Assembly: GCF_000633455.1 (NCBI RefSeq)
Contig: NZ_AYMG01000009.1
Span: 28,384-92,383 of the forward strand
Length of the DNA stretch: 64,000 nt
Reading direction: 5' to 3'
Source of the DNA: Pedobacter jeongneungensis
GTDB lineage: Bacteria; Bacteroidota; Bacteroidia; Sphingobacteriales; Sphingobacteriaceae
The position numbers were made by a program, and so were the translations under genes. This document shows, in pieces, positions 1 through 6,456 of this stretch (positions are counted from its first letter, which is position 1; every line of letters begins with the position of its first letter). The notes under the pieces were generated by a model, which saw only the letters and a program-made list of their open reading frames with translations, had not been told where the DNA came from and did not search any database.

Positions 1-212
1 TTACCCTCCTTAATTTTGTTATATAAAATAATAATGGCCTCCTGGTAAACATCTTTTGCATCGTCTTCATCACCATTATTATTAAGGATAAATTGCAAAA
101 CCATTGCATAATAAGCCTTGTATAACTTGTTAAGTGCATCTTCAGAGTTATTTAGAATACCTAAAATAACTTCTCTATCTGTTGGAACTGAACCCTTTAA
201 ACTGTTATTCAC
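1..212 (-). CDS. ECF-type RNA polymerase sigma-70 factor, N-terminal part (cut by window edge)
   Basis: Reading the minus strand from a GTG at 210-212 gives about 70 residues with the sigma-70 region 2 pattern of Bacteroidota ECF factors: a run of Ile/Leu, LNKLYKAYYAMVLQFI, then DEDDAKDVYQEAIIILYNKI. Region 4 lies outside the window. An in-frame stop lies two codons upstream of the GTG, and no ATG precedes the conserved block, so GTG is the likely start. Two copies of the 29-nt motif shared with the four lipoprotein genes opposite lie just upstream on the same strand. This suggests that the factor controls itself and those genes. The family call is fairly sure; the regulatory link is inference. 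Confidence 0.75.
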   Translation of the reverse strand, partial: MNNSLKGSVPTDREVILGILNNSEDALNKLYKAYYAMVLQFILNNNGDEDDAKDVYQEAIIILYNKIKEG

Positions 213-215
213 TAG

Positions 216-244
216 TTAATACATTTTTCGGTAAATAGTAACCC
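216..244 (-). promoter_or_regulatory. ECF-like promoter motif, sigma-gene proximal copy
   Basis: On the minus strand this reads GGGTTAC, 15 nt, GTATTAA. It is the same spacing and the same boxes as the copies ahead of the lipoprotein genes. The right-hand box ends only about 4 nt before the GTG start, so a transcript from here would be nearly leaderless. Function is inferred from recurrence and position. Confidence 0.6.
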
Positions 245-283
245 AATATTAGACAAAAAAATATTTATAGCTACTATAATTGC

Positions 284-312
284 TTAATACAAAATACCCC
301 AAACGGTAACCC
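284..312 (-). promoter_or_regulatory. ECF-like promoter motif, sigma-gene distal copy
   Basis: The minus strand reads GGGTTAC, 15 nt, GTATTAA, an exact match in both boxes. It lies about 70 nt upstream of the sigma start. A transcript from here would carry a leader of normal length. Confidence 0.6.
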
Positions 313-356
313 AAAGGAAAGGGTAAAAAAATATTTCAACTTTTTTTCAAATTATC

Positions 357-385
357 GGGTTACCTTTCTACCTTTGCGGCATTAA
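357..385 (+). promoter_or_regulatory. ECF-like promoter motif before lipoprotein 1
   Basis: Reads GGGTTAC, 15 nt, GCATTAA, ending 32 nt before the ATG at 418. A housekeeping-type TACCTTTG (TAnnTTTG) element at 369-376 overlaps it, so this gene may have two modes of transcription. Confidence 0.6.
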
Positions 386-417
386 TAAGAAATTAATTAC
401 TTTAAAAAAATTCAAAA

Positions 418-636
418 ATGAAAAATGCATTCAAATTAGGCTTTTTAGCTTTAGCTTTATCTTTATCAGTTGTTGCTTGTAACTCAGAGAAAAAAGCTGA
501 AGGTGCTGATACTACTTTAACTGATTCTTCTACTATCGTTACTGATACTACTGCAAAAGATACTACAGTTAAAGATTCTACAGTAAAAGATACTACTGTA
601 AAAGCTACTACTACTACAACTGAAGTTAAACACTAG
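418..636 (+). CDS. Small Thr/Asp-rich lipoprotein, tandem paralog 1
   Basis: A 72-residue protein with a lipoprotein signal peptide (MKNAFKLGFLALALSLSVVAC, lipobox VVAC, acylated Cys at 21). The mature part is hydrophilic and low in complexity, made of short DTT/DSTVKDTTVK-type repeats, and ends in EVKH. It is the first of four tandem paralogs at 418, 784, 1134 and 1495. Each has its own conserved upstream motif and its own intrinsic terminator, so each is probably a separate transcript. The function is not recognised. An abundant envelope or stress lipoprotein under the adjacent ECF factor is the best inference. Confidence 0.8.
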   Translation: MKNAFKLGFLALALSLSVVACNSEKKAEGADTTLTDSSTIVTDTTAKDTTVKDSTVKDTTVKATTTTTEVKH

Positions 637-658
637 TCTAACTTTACCATATAAAAAA

Positions 659-690
659 GGCTTCTGATTACACATCAGGAGCCTTTTTTA
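659..690 (+). terminator. Intrinsic terminator after lipoprotein 1
   Basis: Stem GGCTTCTGAT / ATCAGGAGCC with a 5-nt loop, followed by a T-rich run. Confidence 0.85.
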
Positions 691-718
691 TTTTTTTTTC
701 ATTTTTTTTTATTTTTTC

Positions 719-747
719 GGGTTACCTTTTTCAGTAATGGGTATTAA
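719..747 (+). promoter_or_regulatory. ECF-like promoter motif before lipoprotein 2
   Basis: GGGTTAC, 15 nt, GTATTAA; ends 36 nt before the ATG at 784. No TAnnTTTG element overlaps it, which argues that this motif itself is the promoter. Confidence 0.65.
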
Positions 748-783
748 CAGGTAAATTAATTAATTACTTAAAAAATATTCAAA

Positions 784-1002
784 ATGAAAAATGCATTCAA
801 ATTAGGCTTCTTAGCTTTAGCTTTATCTTTATCAGTTGTTGCTTGTAACTCAGAGAAAAAAGCAGAAGGTGCTGATACTACAGCTACTGATTCTTCAACT
901 GTAATCACTGATACTACTAAAAAAGATACAGTAGTTAAAGATTCTACAGTAAAAGATACTTCAGTAAAAACTACTACTGAGAAAACTGAAGTTAAACACT
1001 AG
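784..1002 (+). CDS. Small Thr/Asp-rich lipoprotein, tandem paralog 2
   Basis: A 72-residue paralog of the protein at 418. The signal peptide and first mature residues (ACNSEKKAEGADTT) are identical in protein and nearly identical in DNA, which points to recent duplication or gene conversion. The tail again carries DTTKKDTVVKDSTVKDTSVK-like repeats and ends EVKH. Lipobox VVAC with Cys21. It is followed directly by its own terminator. Function unknown. Confidence 0.8.
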   Translation: MKNAFKLGFLALALSLSVVACNSEKKAEGADTTATDSSTVITDTTKKDTVVKDSTVKDTSVKTTTEKTEVKH

Positions 1003-1020
1003 TCTAACTTAACATAAAAA

Positions 1021-1056
1021 AAGCCTCCCGATGTAAAAATCGGGAGGCTTTTTTAT
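1021..1056 (+). terminator. Intrinsic terminator after lipoprotein 2
   Basis: Perfect stem AAGCCTCCCGAT / ATCGGGAGGCTT with a 6-nt loop, then TTTTATTTT. Confidence 0.9.
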
Positions 1057-1072
1057 TTTACAGGCTATAATG

Positions 1073-1101
1073 GGGTTACCTTTTTAAATTTAGGGTATTA
1101 A
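1073..1101 (+). promoter_or_regulatory. ECF-like promoter motif before lipoprotein 3
   Basis: GGGTTAC, 15 nt, GTATTAA; ends 32 nt before the ATG at 1134. Confidence 0.65.
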
Positions 1102-1133
1102 TAGTATATATTAACCCTAAAACATATATCAAA

Positions 1134-1355
1134 ATGAAAAATGCATTCAAATTAGGCTTTTTAGCCCTGGCTTTATCTTTAACAGTTGCTGCTTGTGGCG
1201 ATTCAACTAAAAAAGCTGATGGCGCTGATACTACAGTTACTGATTCTTCTACAATTGTTACTGATACTACTAAAGTTGACACTGTAGTTAAAGATTCTAC
1301 TGTAAAAGACACCACAGTTAAAGCTACTACTACTAAAGAAGAAGTAAAACACTAG
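1134..1355 (+). CDS. Small Thr/Asp-rich lipoprotein, tandem paralog 3
   Basis: A 73-residue paralog with signal peptide MKNAFKLGFLALALSLTVAAC (lipobox VAAC, Cys21). The mature start has diverged (GDSTKKADGADTT), followed by the same DTTKVDTVVKDSTVKDTTVK-type repeat tail ending EEVKH. It has its own upstream 29-nt motif and its own terminator. A long reverse-strand ORF over it is a by-product of the repeat codons. Function unknown. Confidence 0.8.
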   Translation: MKNAFKLGFLALALSLTVAACGDSTKKADGADTTVTDSSTIVTDTTKVDTVVKDSTVKDTTVKATTTKEEVKH

Positions 1356-1378
1356 TTAATTTAACTAGATAATATAAA

Positions 1379-1415
1379 AAAGGTCGCGATTTTTACATCG
1401 CGACCTTTTTTATTT
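1379..1415 (+). terminator. Intrinsic terminator after lipoprotein 3
   Basis: Perfect stem AGGTCGCGAT / ATCGCGACCT with a 6-nt loop, then a T-run. Confidence 0.9.
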
Positions 1416-1424
1416 AAGAATAGC

Positions 1425-1453
1425 AGGTTACTTTTCAGGCTTTTTTGTATAAA
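1425..1453 (+). promoter_or_regulatory. ECF-like promoter motif before lipoprotein 4 (weaker match)
   Basis: AGGTTAC, 15 nt, GTATAAA: one mismatch in each box but identical spacing. It ends 41 nt before the ATG at 1495. Confidence 0.5.
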
Positions 1454-1494
1454 TTAGTAATTAATTAATTTTTAAAACCAAACAAATTAAAAAA

Positions 1495-1692
1495 ATGAAA
1501 AATGCATTCAAAATGGGCTTTTTAGCTCTGGCTTTATCTCTATCTGTAGTTGCTTGTAAATCAGAAAAGAAAGATGGCGGAACAGATTCATCTAAAGTTG
1601 ATTCTACAGTTGTTGATACTACAGTTAAAGATACTACTGTAAAAGACACAACCGTTAAAGACACTCTAAAAGCTGATACAACTAAAAAATAG
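1495..1692 (+). CDS. Small Thr/Asp-rich lipoprotein, tandem paralog 4
   Basis: A 65-residue paralog, the shortest and most diverged copy. The signal peptide is MKNAFKMGFLALALSLSVVAC (Cys21), then KSEKKDGGTDSSK and a regular VDTTVKDTTVKDTTVKDT repeat, ending in KADTTKK rather than EVKH. Its upstream motif is also the most diverged. The next gene, purB, has a separate housekeeping-type promoter, so the lipoprotein cluster ends here. Function unknown. Confidence 0.78.
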   Translation: MKNAFKMGFLALALSLSVVACKSEKKDGGTDSSKVDSTVVDTTVKDTTVKDTTVKDTLKADTTKK

Positions 1693-1713
1693 TTTTATCT
1701 AACCATTACAAAA

Positions 1714-1745
1714 AAGCCTTAGTAACCTAAGGCTTTTTTTATTTT
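1714..1745 (+). terminator. Intrinsic terminator after lipoprotein 4
   Basis: Perfect stem AAGCCTTAG / CTAAGGCTT with a 4-nt loop, then T7 and ATTTT. Confidence 0.9.
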
Positions 1746-1778
1746 ATTTATCAAGACCTTAAAATCCATCAATTGTAG

Positions 1779-1786
1779 TAAATTTG
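1779..1786 (+). promoter_or_regulatory. Bacteroidota -7 element (TAAATTTG) for purB
   Basis: TAnnTTTG match 22 nt before the purB ATG. No convincing TTG -33 box is seen at the usual distance. Confidence 0.5.
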
Positions 1787-1808
1787 CGGCAAAAATATAA
1801 TCCGCATA

Positions 1809-3155
1809 ATGAATTTAACATCACTACAAGCTATTTCACCTGTTGATGGTCGTTACAGAAAAACAACCGAAAGTTTAGCTGCTTACTTTTCTGAAGAAGC
1901 ACTGATTAAATACCGTGTTTTTGTAGAAATCGAATATTTTATCGCACTTTGTGAGATCAACTTGCCTGGCTTGGAAAATTTTGACAAAAATCTTTATGCC
2001 GAATTACGTAAAATCCACGAAAATTTCTCAGAAACCGATGCCCTGGAAATTAAGGAAACCGAAAAAGTAACCAATCATGATGTTAAAGCGGTTGAATATT
2101 TTATTAAAAGTAAATTTGATGCCCTTTCACTCCAAAACTATAAAGAGTTTATCCATTTTGGTTTAACTTCTCAGGACATTAACAATACGGCCATTCCTTA
2201 TTCTATTAAGCTGGCTTTAAACGAAAGTTACTATCCGGCCATTAATACTTTGATCGAAAAAATATATGCACTGGCTACAGAGTGGAAAGATATTCCGATG
2301 CTGGCACATACGCATGGTCAGCCGGCCTCTCCTACTAAACTGGGAAAAGAATTTTTGGTTTTCGCCGAACGTTTAAGCATTCAGCTGGAAAGTTTAAAAA
2401 CTATCCCGAACAGTGCAAAATTTGGTGGTGCAACCGGAAACTTTAACGCACACCATATTGCTTATCCTCAAGTAAACTGGGTTGATTTTTCTAACCAGTT
2501 TGTAAACGAAACTTTAGGCTTAACCCGTGCACAACACACCACACAGATTGAGCATTACGATCAGTTTGCCGCACAATGTGACGCGCTAAAACGCATCAAT
2601 AACATCATTATCGATTTAGACAGGGATATCTGGACTTACATTTCTAAAAATTATTTCAAACAGAAAATAAAAGCCGGAGAAATTGGTTCGTCGGCTATGC
2701 CACATAAAGTTAATCCGATCGATTTCGAAAATGCAGAAGGAAATGCAGGCATTGCAAATGCCTTATTTGAGTTTTTTGCTGCTAAATTACCCATTTCTCG
2801 TTTACAGAGAGATTTAACCGATTCTACCGTTTTAAGAAACGTTGGCGTTCCTTTCGGCCACACGCTAATTGCCATCAATTCTACTCTACGGGGTTTAAAT
2901 AAAATCTTGTTAAATGAAGCAGCCTTACATGCCGATTTAGATGATAATTGGGCAGTTGTAGCAGAAGCAATCCAAACGGTATTGAGAAGAGAGAACTATC
3001 CAAATCCTTATGAGGCTTTAAAAGAACTGACCAGAACAAACTCAAAAATCAATGCGGCAAGTATTGCAGAATTTATTGAAGGACTGAATGTTACTGAAGA
3101 AATAAAAGTGCAATTGAGAACGATTACCCCTTTCAATTACACCGGCGTTTTTTAA
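1809..3155 (+). CDS. purB: Adenylosuccinate lyase
   Basis: A 448-residue cytosolic enzyme of purine synthesis. It cleaves SAICAR to AICAR plus fumarate and adenylosuccinate to AMP plus fumarate. The start MNLTSLQAISPVDGRY is typical. The catalytic-His segment HTHGQPASPT and the fumarase/aspartase-superfamily signature GSSAMPHKVNPIDFENAEGN (mobile catalytic Ser loop) are intact. The length fits the long PurB form of gammaproteobacteria and Bacteroidota (about 450). It is probably transcribed alone, with a -7 element 22 nt before its ATG. Confidence 0.97.
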   Translation: MNLTSLQAISPVDGRYRKTTESLAAYFSEEALIKYRVFVEIEYFIALCEINLPGLENFDKNLYAELRKIHENFSETDALEIKETEKVTNHDVKAVEYFIKSKFDALSLQNYKEFIHFGLTSQDINNTAIPYSIKLALNESYYPAINTLIEKIYALATEWKDIPMLAHTHGQPASPTKLGKEFLVFAERLSIQLESLKTIPNSAKFGGATGNFNAHHIAYPQVNWVDFSNQFVNETLGLTRAQHTTQIEHYDQFAAQCDALKRINNIIIDLDRDIWTYISKNYFKQKIKAGEIGSSAMPHKVNPIDFENAEGNAGIANALFEFFAAKLPISRLQRDLTDSTVLRNVGVPFGHTLIAINSTLRGLNKILLNEAALHADLDDNWAVVAEAIQTVLRRENYPNPYEALKELTRTNSKINAASIAEFIEGLNVTEEIKVQLRTITPFNYTGVF

Positions 3156-3213
3156 GCCGATTAAATTGACGTTAAGCAGACAGCAGTTAAAGGTTTTATT
3201 AATGACTTATTGT

Positions 3214-3221
3214 TAATTTTG
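3214..3221 (+). promoter_or_regulatory. Bacteroidota -7 element (TAATTTTG) for the Nfu gene
   Basis: TAnnTTTG match 21 nt before the ATG at 3243. The -33 box is not clear. Confidence 0.4.
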
Positions 3222-3242
3222 TTTATTCAAATTGATTAAGAC

Positions 3243-3794
3243 ATGACGATTAACGTATATACAGAACAGACTCCAAATCCAGCTACCATGAAATTCATGG
3301 TAAACAAGCTGTTAATCAATGGCAGTGAAGATTTTGCGACTAAAGAAAGTGCAGAACATTCTCCATTTGCTAAAGAGTTATTTAAGTTCAACTTTGTTTC
3401 TGGTGTGTTTTTCGCCAGTAACTTTGTTACCATCACTAAAACTGATGATGCTGAGTGGGCAGATATTGAAGCCATTTTGAAAGAATTTGTTAAAGGAGCG
3501 GTAGAATCTGAATTAAAAATTAAAGAAGCAACAACTGAAGAAGCTCCGGCTTTTGAAGGTTCGGAAACTGAAATTAAAATCCAGCAGATCCTTCACGATT
3601 ACGTTCGTCCGGCTGTAGAACAGGATGGTGGTGCCATTACCTACAAATCTTTTGATGAAGGTGTAGTTACTGTAGAATTACGTGGCTCGTGCAGTGGTTG
3701 CCCATCATCTACGATTACGCTTAAATCAGGTATTCAGAATTTATTACAGCGAATGGTGCCTGAAGTTACAGAAGTAGTTTCTGAAGCGCTTTAA
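3243..3794 (+). CDS. NifU/Nfu-family iron-sulfur scaffold or carrier
   Basis: A 183-residue protein in two parts. Residues 1-90 are a Nfu N-terminal domain (TEQTPNPATMKFMVN...SPFAKELFKFNFVSGVFFASNFVTITK), and residues about 100-183 are a NifU C-terminal domain with Cys150 and Cys153 in GSCSGCPSS, which bind a bridging Fe-S cluster between two subunits. In this family the protein passes Fe-S clusters to apo-enzymes. The architecture is that of Nfu1-type proteins, not of NfuA with an A-type domain. It is followed by a strong terminator, so it is likely monocistronic. Confidence 0.9.
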   Translation: MTINVYTEQTPNPATMKFMVNKLLINGSEDFATKESAEHSPFAKELFKFNFVSGVFFASNFVTITKTDDAEWADIEAILKEFVKGAVESELKIKEATTEEAPAFEGSETEIKIQQILHDYVRPAVEQDGGAITYKSFDEGVVTVELRGSCSGCPSSTITLKSGIQNLLQRMVPEVTEVVSEAL

Positions 3795-3827
3795 GATTAA
3801 GCATTTTTCATAGTACATATATAGTGA

Positions 3828-3860
3828 AAAGGTCCCGGTGTAAATCGGGACCTTTTTTTA
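3828..3860 (+). terminator. Intrinsic terminator after the Nfu gene
   Basis: Stem GGTCCCG / CGGGACC flanked by AAAA and T7. Confidence 0.85.
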
Positions 3861-3923
3861 TGTGCTTAGTTTCTTCGTCTCTATCCGATAGAGCGTAGCG
3901 GAATGGAGAAATCTATTAGAAAA

Positions 3924-4014
3924 GTCGTCATTGCGGGAAGGTAAGACGAAGCAATCTTACAACGATCGCTACTAGCGCCCGCATTAAGATTGCTTCGTAC
4001 CTCGCAATGACGAG
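3924..4014. repeat. GTCATTGCG palindromic intergenic repeat, copy 1
   Basis: Left arm CGTCATTGCGGG...GACGAAGCAATCTTA and right arm TAAGATTGCTTCGT-ACCTCGCAATGACG form a long imperfect inverted repeat around a short centre. A second copy lies at 45738-45833. It sits between convergent genes. Confidence 0.8.
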
Positions 4015-4021
4015 TTATAGA

Positions 4022-4810
4022 TTAAAAATACTGCTTAATTGCAGTTAACATTTCAGCGGTAAGTTTACCGTTAGTCGCTAATATTTCCCTTTTCTCAAAG
4101 TAATCATTGCCTCCGGAGAAATCGTATACCTCTCCTCCTGCCTGCTGCACAATAAAACATCCGGCTGCAAAATCCCACTGTTGAAGATTGAACTCGAAAA
4201 AAGCATCAAAACGTCCGCAGGCGGTATATACCAAATCTACTGCTGCTGCACCAATTCTGCGTACACCGTGACTTTTTTGCATCATTTCGGCCAATAACTT
4301 CAAATATTGAGGCTGTTTATCAAATTGATAATAGGGAAATCCGGTAGCCAATAAACTTGATTTTAAATCAGGGTTAACAGAAACTTTAATTTCCTTTTTG
4401 TTCATAAAAGCCAGGCCGCCTTTGTATGAATAAAACATTTCTCCCCTGTTTAATTCGTAAACTACCCCTACAACAGGCAATCCATCTTCGTAAAGGGCTA
4501 CACTAATTCCATAAGCCGGTATGCCATGGATAAAATTTGTTGTACCATCTAAAGGATCGATGATCCAGGTATAGGTTTTTCCTGCCCTGCTGATGGTTTT
4601 CTCTTCAGTTATAAAACCGGCATCAGGAATCAATTTTTCAAGATTTTGAACAAGCTTCTGTTCTGCTGTTTTATCAACATAAGAAACCATATCATTTAAT
4701 CCTTTGTATTCAATTTTTTGTGCATCAAATTGCATGGCTTCTTTACGGATAAAATTTCCGGTAAGCTTTACAATCGATATCACCTTATTGCATAGTAATT
4801 CGTAATTCAT
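4022..4810 (-). CDS. Inositol-1-monophosphatase family phosphatase
   Basis: A 262-residue Mg2+-dependent, Li+-sensitive type phosphatase (FIG superfamily). The metal site motifs are intact: EEKT, WIIDPLDGTTNFIHGIP (first metal-binding Asp pair and Thr) and QWDFAAGCFIVQQAGG (third Asp). The substrate cannot be told from sequence: inositol phosphates, or SuhB-like, or CysQ-like activity. It lies 59 nt downstream of lgt on the same strand and may be co-transcribed with it. The start ATG at 4810 is the only suitable one. Confidence 0.9.
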   Translation of the reverse strand: MNYELLCNKVISIVKLTGNFIRKEAMQFDAQKIEYKGLNDMVSYVDKTAEQKLVQNLEKLIPDAGFITEEKTISRAGKTYTWIIDPLDGTTNFIHGIPAYGISVALYEDGLPVVGVVYELNRGEMFYSYKGGLAFMNKKEIKVSVNPDLKSSLLATGFPYYQFDKQPQYLKLLAEMMQKSHGVRRIGAAAVDLVYTACGRFDAFFEFNLQQWDFAAGCFIVQQAGGEVYDFSGGNDYFEKREILATNGKLTAEMLTAIKQYF

Positions 4811-4869
4811 AGCTATTTAACAACCAAACATAGTTGTTGTTGGATTTTAAATGAATATTTAAGAACGGT

Positions 4870-6018
4870 TTAAGCCAGTTGATTCTTGTTCCTTAAGGCA
4901 TAAGCACTTAGTGCAATCCCACCAACTACAAGGAATGTAGAAATCATTTCGGCCTGGGTAAAGCGAAGACCAAAAACATGGTATTTTGAATTTACACGGA
5001 TTAATTCGATACAGAAACGTTCGATACCATTTAAAATCATATAAATACCGAACATTAAGCCAGGTGCCTTTATTTTATCTCTAATTTTCCATAAAAAGGC
5101 AAAAAGAATGAAACAAATAATGACTTCATAAATTGGAGTTGGATATACACCCTGGGCCAGTTCGTTACAGAATTTACCGTTACAACCCGGAATTGGAATT
5201 CCTTCGCCTACCACGTTATTTGGATATTTATATGACCATAACCAATCTGGCAACCAAGAAAAAGGCTTCGGATTTAGGTTTACAATTCCCCAATCGCCAT
5301 CGCCAGCTAAATGACAACCGATACGACCTACAGCGTAAGCCAGCATCATTCCCGGGCCACCCACATCAAGCATGTGCAGGGGTTTTATGCCGTTTCTTTT
5401 AGCAATAATTAGTACTGCTGCACCGCCACAGATTAAACCACCGTAAAAGGTTAAGCCACTAAAAGATAATAACCTTTCGATTGGATGCTGAACAAAATCA
5501 TCCCAATATTCTAAATTATCAAAGAATTTAGCCCCTAAGAAACCCCATATTGCGGCCCAAACAATCAGGTTGCTCATGGTTTGATATGGGTGAACAGTAA
5601 CCAACGTTTCTTTTGGTTTATCTAATTTATGCTTATTTTTTTCAGTGTAATCCCAATAGGCGAATAAACCAGCGAAGAACAAACCACCGATAATATTTCC
5701 TTTAGCCGACATGAGTATGCCCTGCGCGTCGCTTACAAAAAGCCTGTAATTTAATAAGGCATATACCAGTTTATAACCAATAACAAAGCCAAAAAGGCCA
5801 TTCATAATCAGCTCTGATGTTGTAGCGGGTTTACCAATTACAACTGTTTTTTTAATTGGATGAAGTATGCCCAGCGCTTCTTTACGCTTAAGTTCTTTGG
5901 TAAAAGCCCAATAGCCGGCCACAAATGCCAGTGCCACAAAAACACCGAAAGTATTAAATGGAAGCGGTAAATTAATGCCGAAAAGGTATTCTAAAAAATG
6001 TGAAACGGTAGGAAACAT
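4870..6018 (-). CDS. lgt: Prolipoprotein diacylglyceryl transferase
   Basis: An inner-membrane enzyme that moves diacylglycerol from phosphatidylglycerol to the lipobox Cys of prolipoproteins. It has 382 residues and seven or so hydrophobic segments. The Lgt signature is present as LAYAVGRIGCHLAGDGDWG, followed by PTPIYEVIICFILFAFLW and ERFCIELIRVN. It is longer than E. coli Lgt (291) because of a hydrophilic insertion near residues 105-145 and a longer N-terminus, which is usual in this phylum. The many lipoproteins in the window would be its substrates. Confidence 0.93.
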   Translation of the reverse strand: MFPTVSHFLEYLFGINLPLPFNTFGVFVALAFVAGYWAFTKELKRKEALGILHPIKKTVVIGKPATTSELIMNGLFGFVIGYKLVYALLNYRLFVSDAQGILMSAKGNIIGGLFFAGLFAYWDYTEKNKHKLDKPKETLVTVHPYQTMSNLIVWAAIWGFLGAKFFDNLEYWDDFVQHPIERLLSFSGLTFYGGLICGGAAVLIIAKRNGIKPLHMLDVGGPGMMLAYAVGRIGCHLAGDGDWGIVNLNPKPFSWLPDWLWSYKYPNNVVGEGIPIPGCNGKFCNELAQGVYPTPIYEVIICFILFAFLWKIRDKIKAPGLMFGIYMILNGIERFCIELIRVNSKYHVFGLRFTQAEMISTFLVVGGIALSAYALRNKNQLA

Positions 6019-6182
6019 ACAAATATTTTGTTGCGAAGATAGGAAAGAAAGACCAAAGCTGAAAGACTAAAGAGGAAAGGCTTAAAGGTCAAAGCAGAAA
6101 GACCAAAGACCACGGTTGAAAGCTGAAAAAGTGTGTTAAAATTTATTTTGGAAAGAGAGGCTCAGTTTTTCATCGGTTATTA

Positions 6183-6249
6183 CAGCCCTGCTCTACACTT
6201 TACTCTCCCGATTGAAAGAATCGGGATTCGTGCCCGCTCCGATCAGGTT
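6183..6249 (-). repeat. AACCxGATCG hairpin intergenic element, copy 1
   Basis: Read on the minus strand it runs AACCTGATCGGAGCGG, a hairpin CCCGATTC/GAATCGGG (hyphenated by TTTCA-like loop), then AGAGCAGGGCTG. The same order of blocks recurs on the plus strand at 30029-30086. Confidence 0.55.
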
Positions 6250-6370
6250 TAATTAACTTATTATAGCAATCCTTGGGATAAGAATAAAGACAAAATCGAT
6301 AAGCAAAACATTTGTTGGACAGCGTCGCATCAATTCCATCATCCATCTTACATTTTCCATCACTTAAGAT

Positions 6371-6393
6371 CCTTCGACTACGCTCAGGATGAC
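6371..6393 (+). repeat. TCGACTxCGCTCAGGxTGAC dispersed repeat, copy 1
   Basis: Core TCGACTACGCTCAGGATGAC. Other copies are at 21283-21314, 31237-31263 and, reversed, 42917-42950. Confidence 0.75.
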
Positions 6394-6456
6394 AAACCGA
6401 GGGGATGACAGGCTATAATTATAGACTTCGGACTAAGGACTTCCGACTAAAGTCTT

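Larger units (their letters stand above)
6019..6456. other. Intergenic region made of dispersed repeats
   Basis: 438 nt without a gene. It holds a purine-rich stretch of GAAAGAC/CAAAG units (6040-6125), one copy of the AACCxGATCG hairpin element (6183-6249), a segment at 6333-6360 matching one near 30600 in reverse, and one TCGACTACGCTCAGGATGAC element (6371-6393). Confidence 0.7.

Noticed and set aside
1076..1664. Long reverse-strand ORFs over lipoprotein genes 3 and 4
   Set aside because: They are the antisense of the regular ACT/GTT/AAA repeat codons, start in non-coding DNA, and have no protein-like features.
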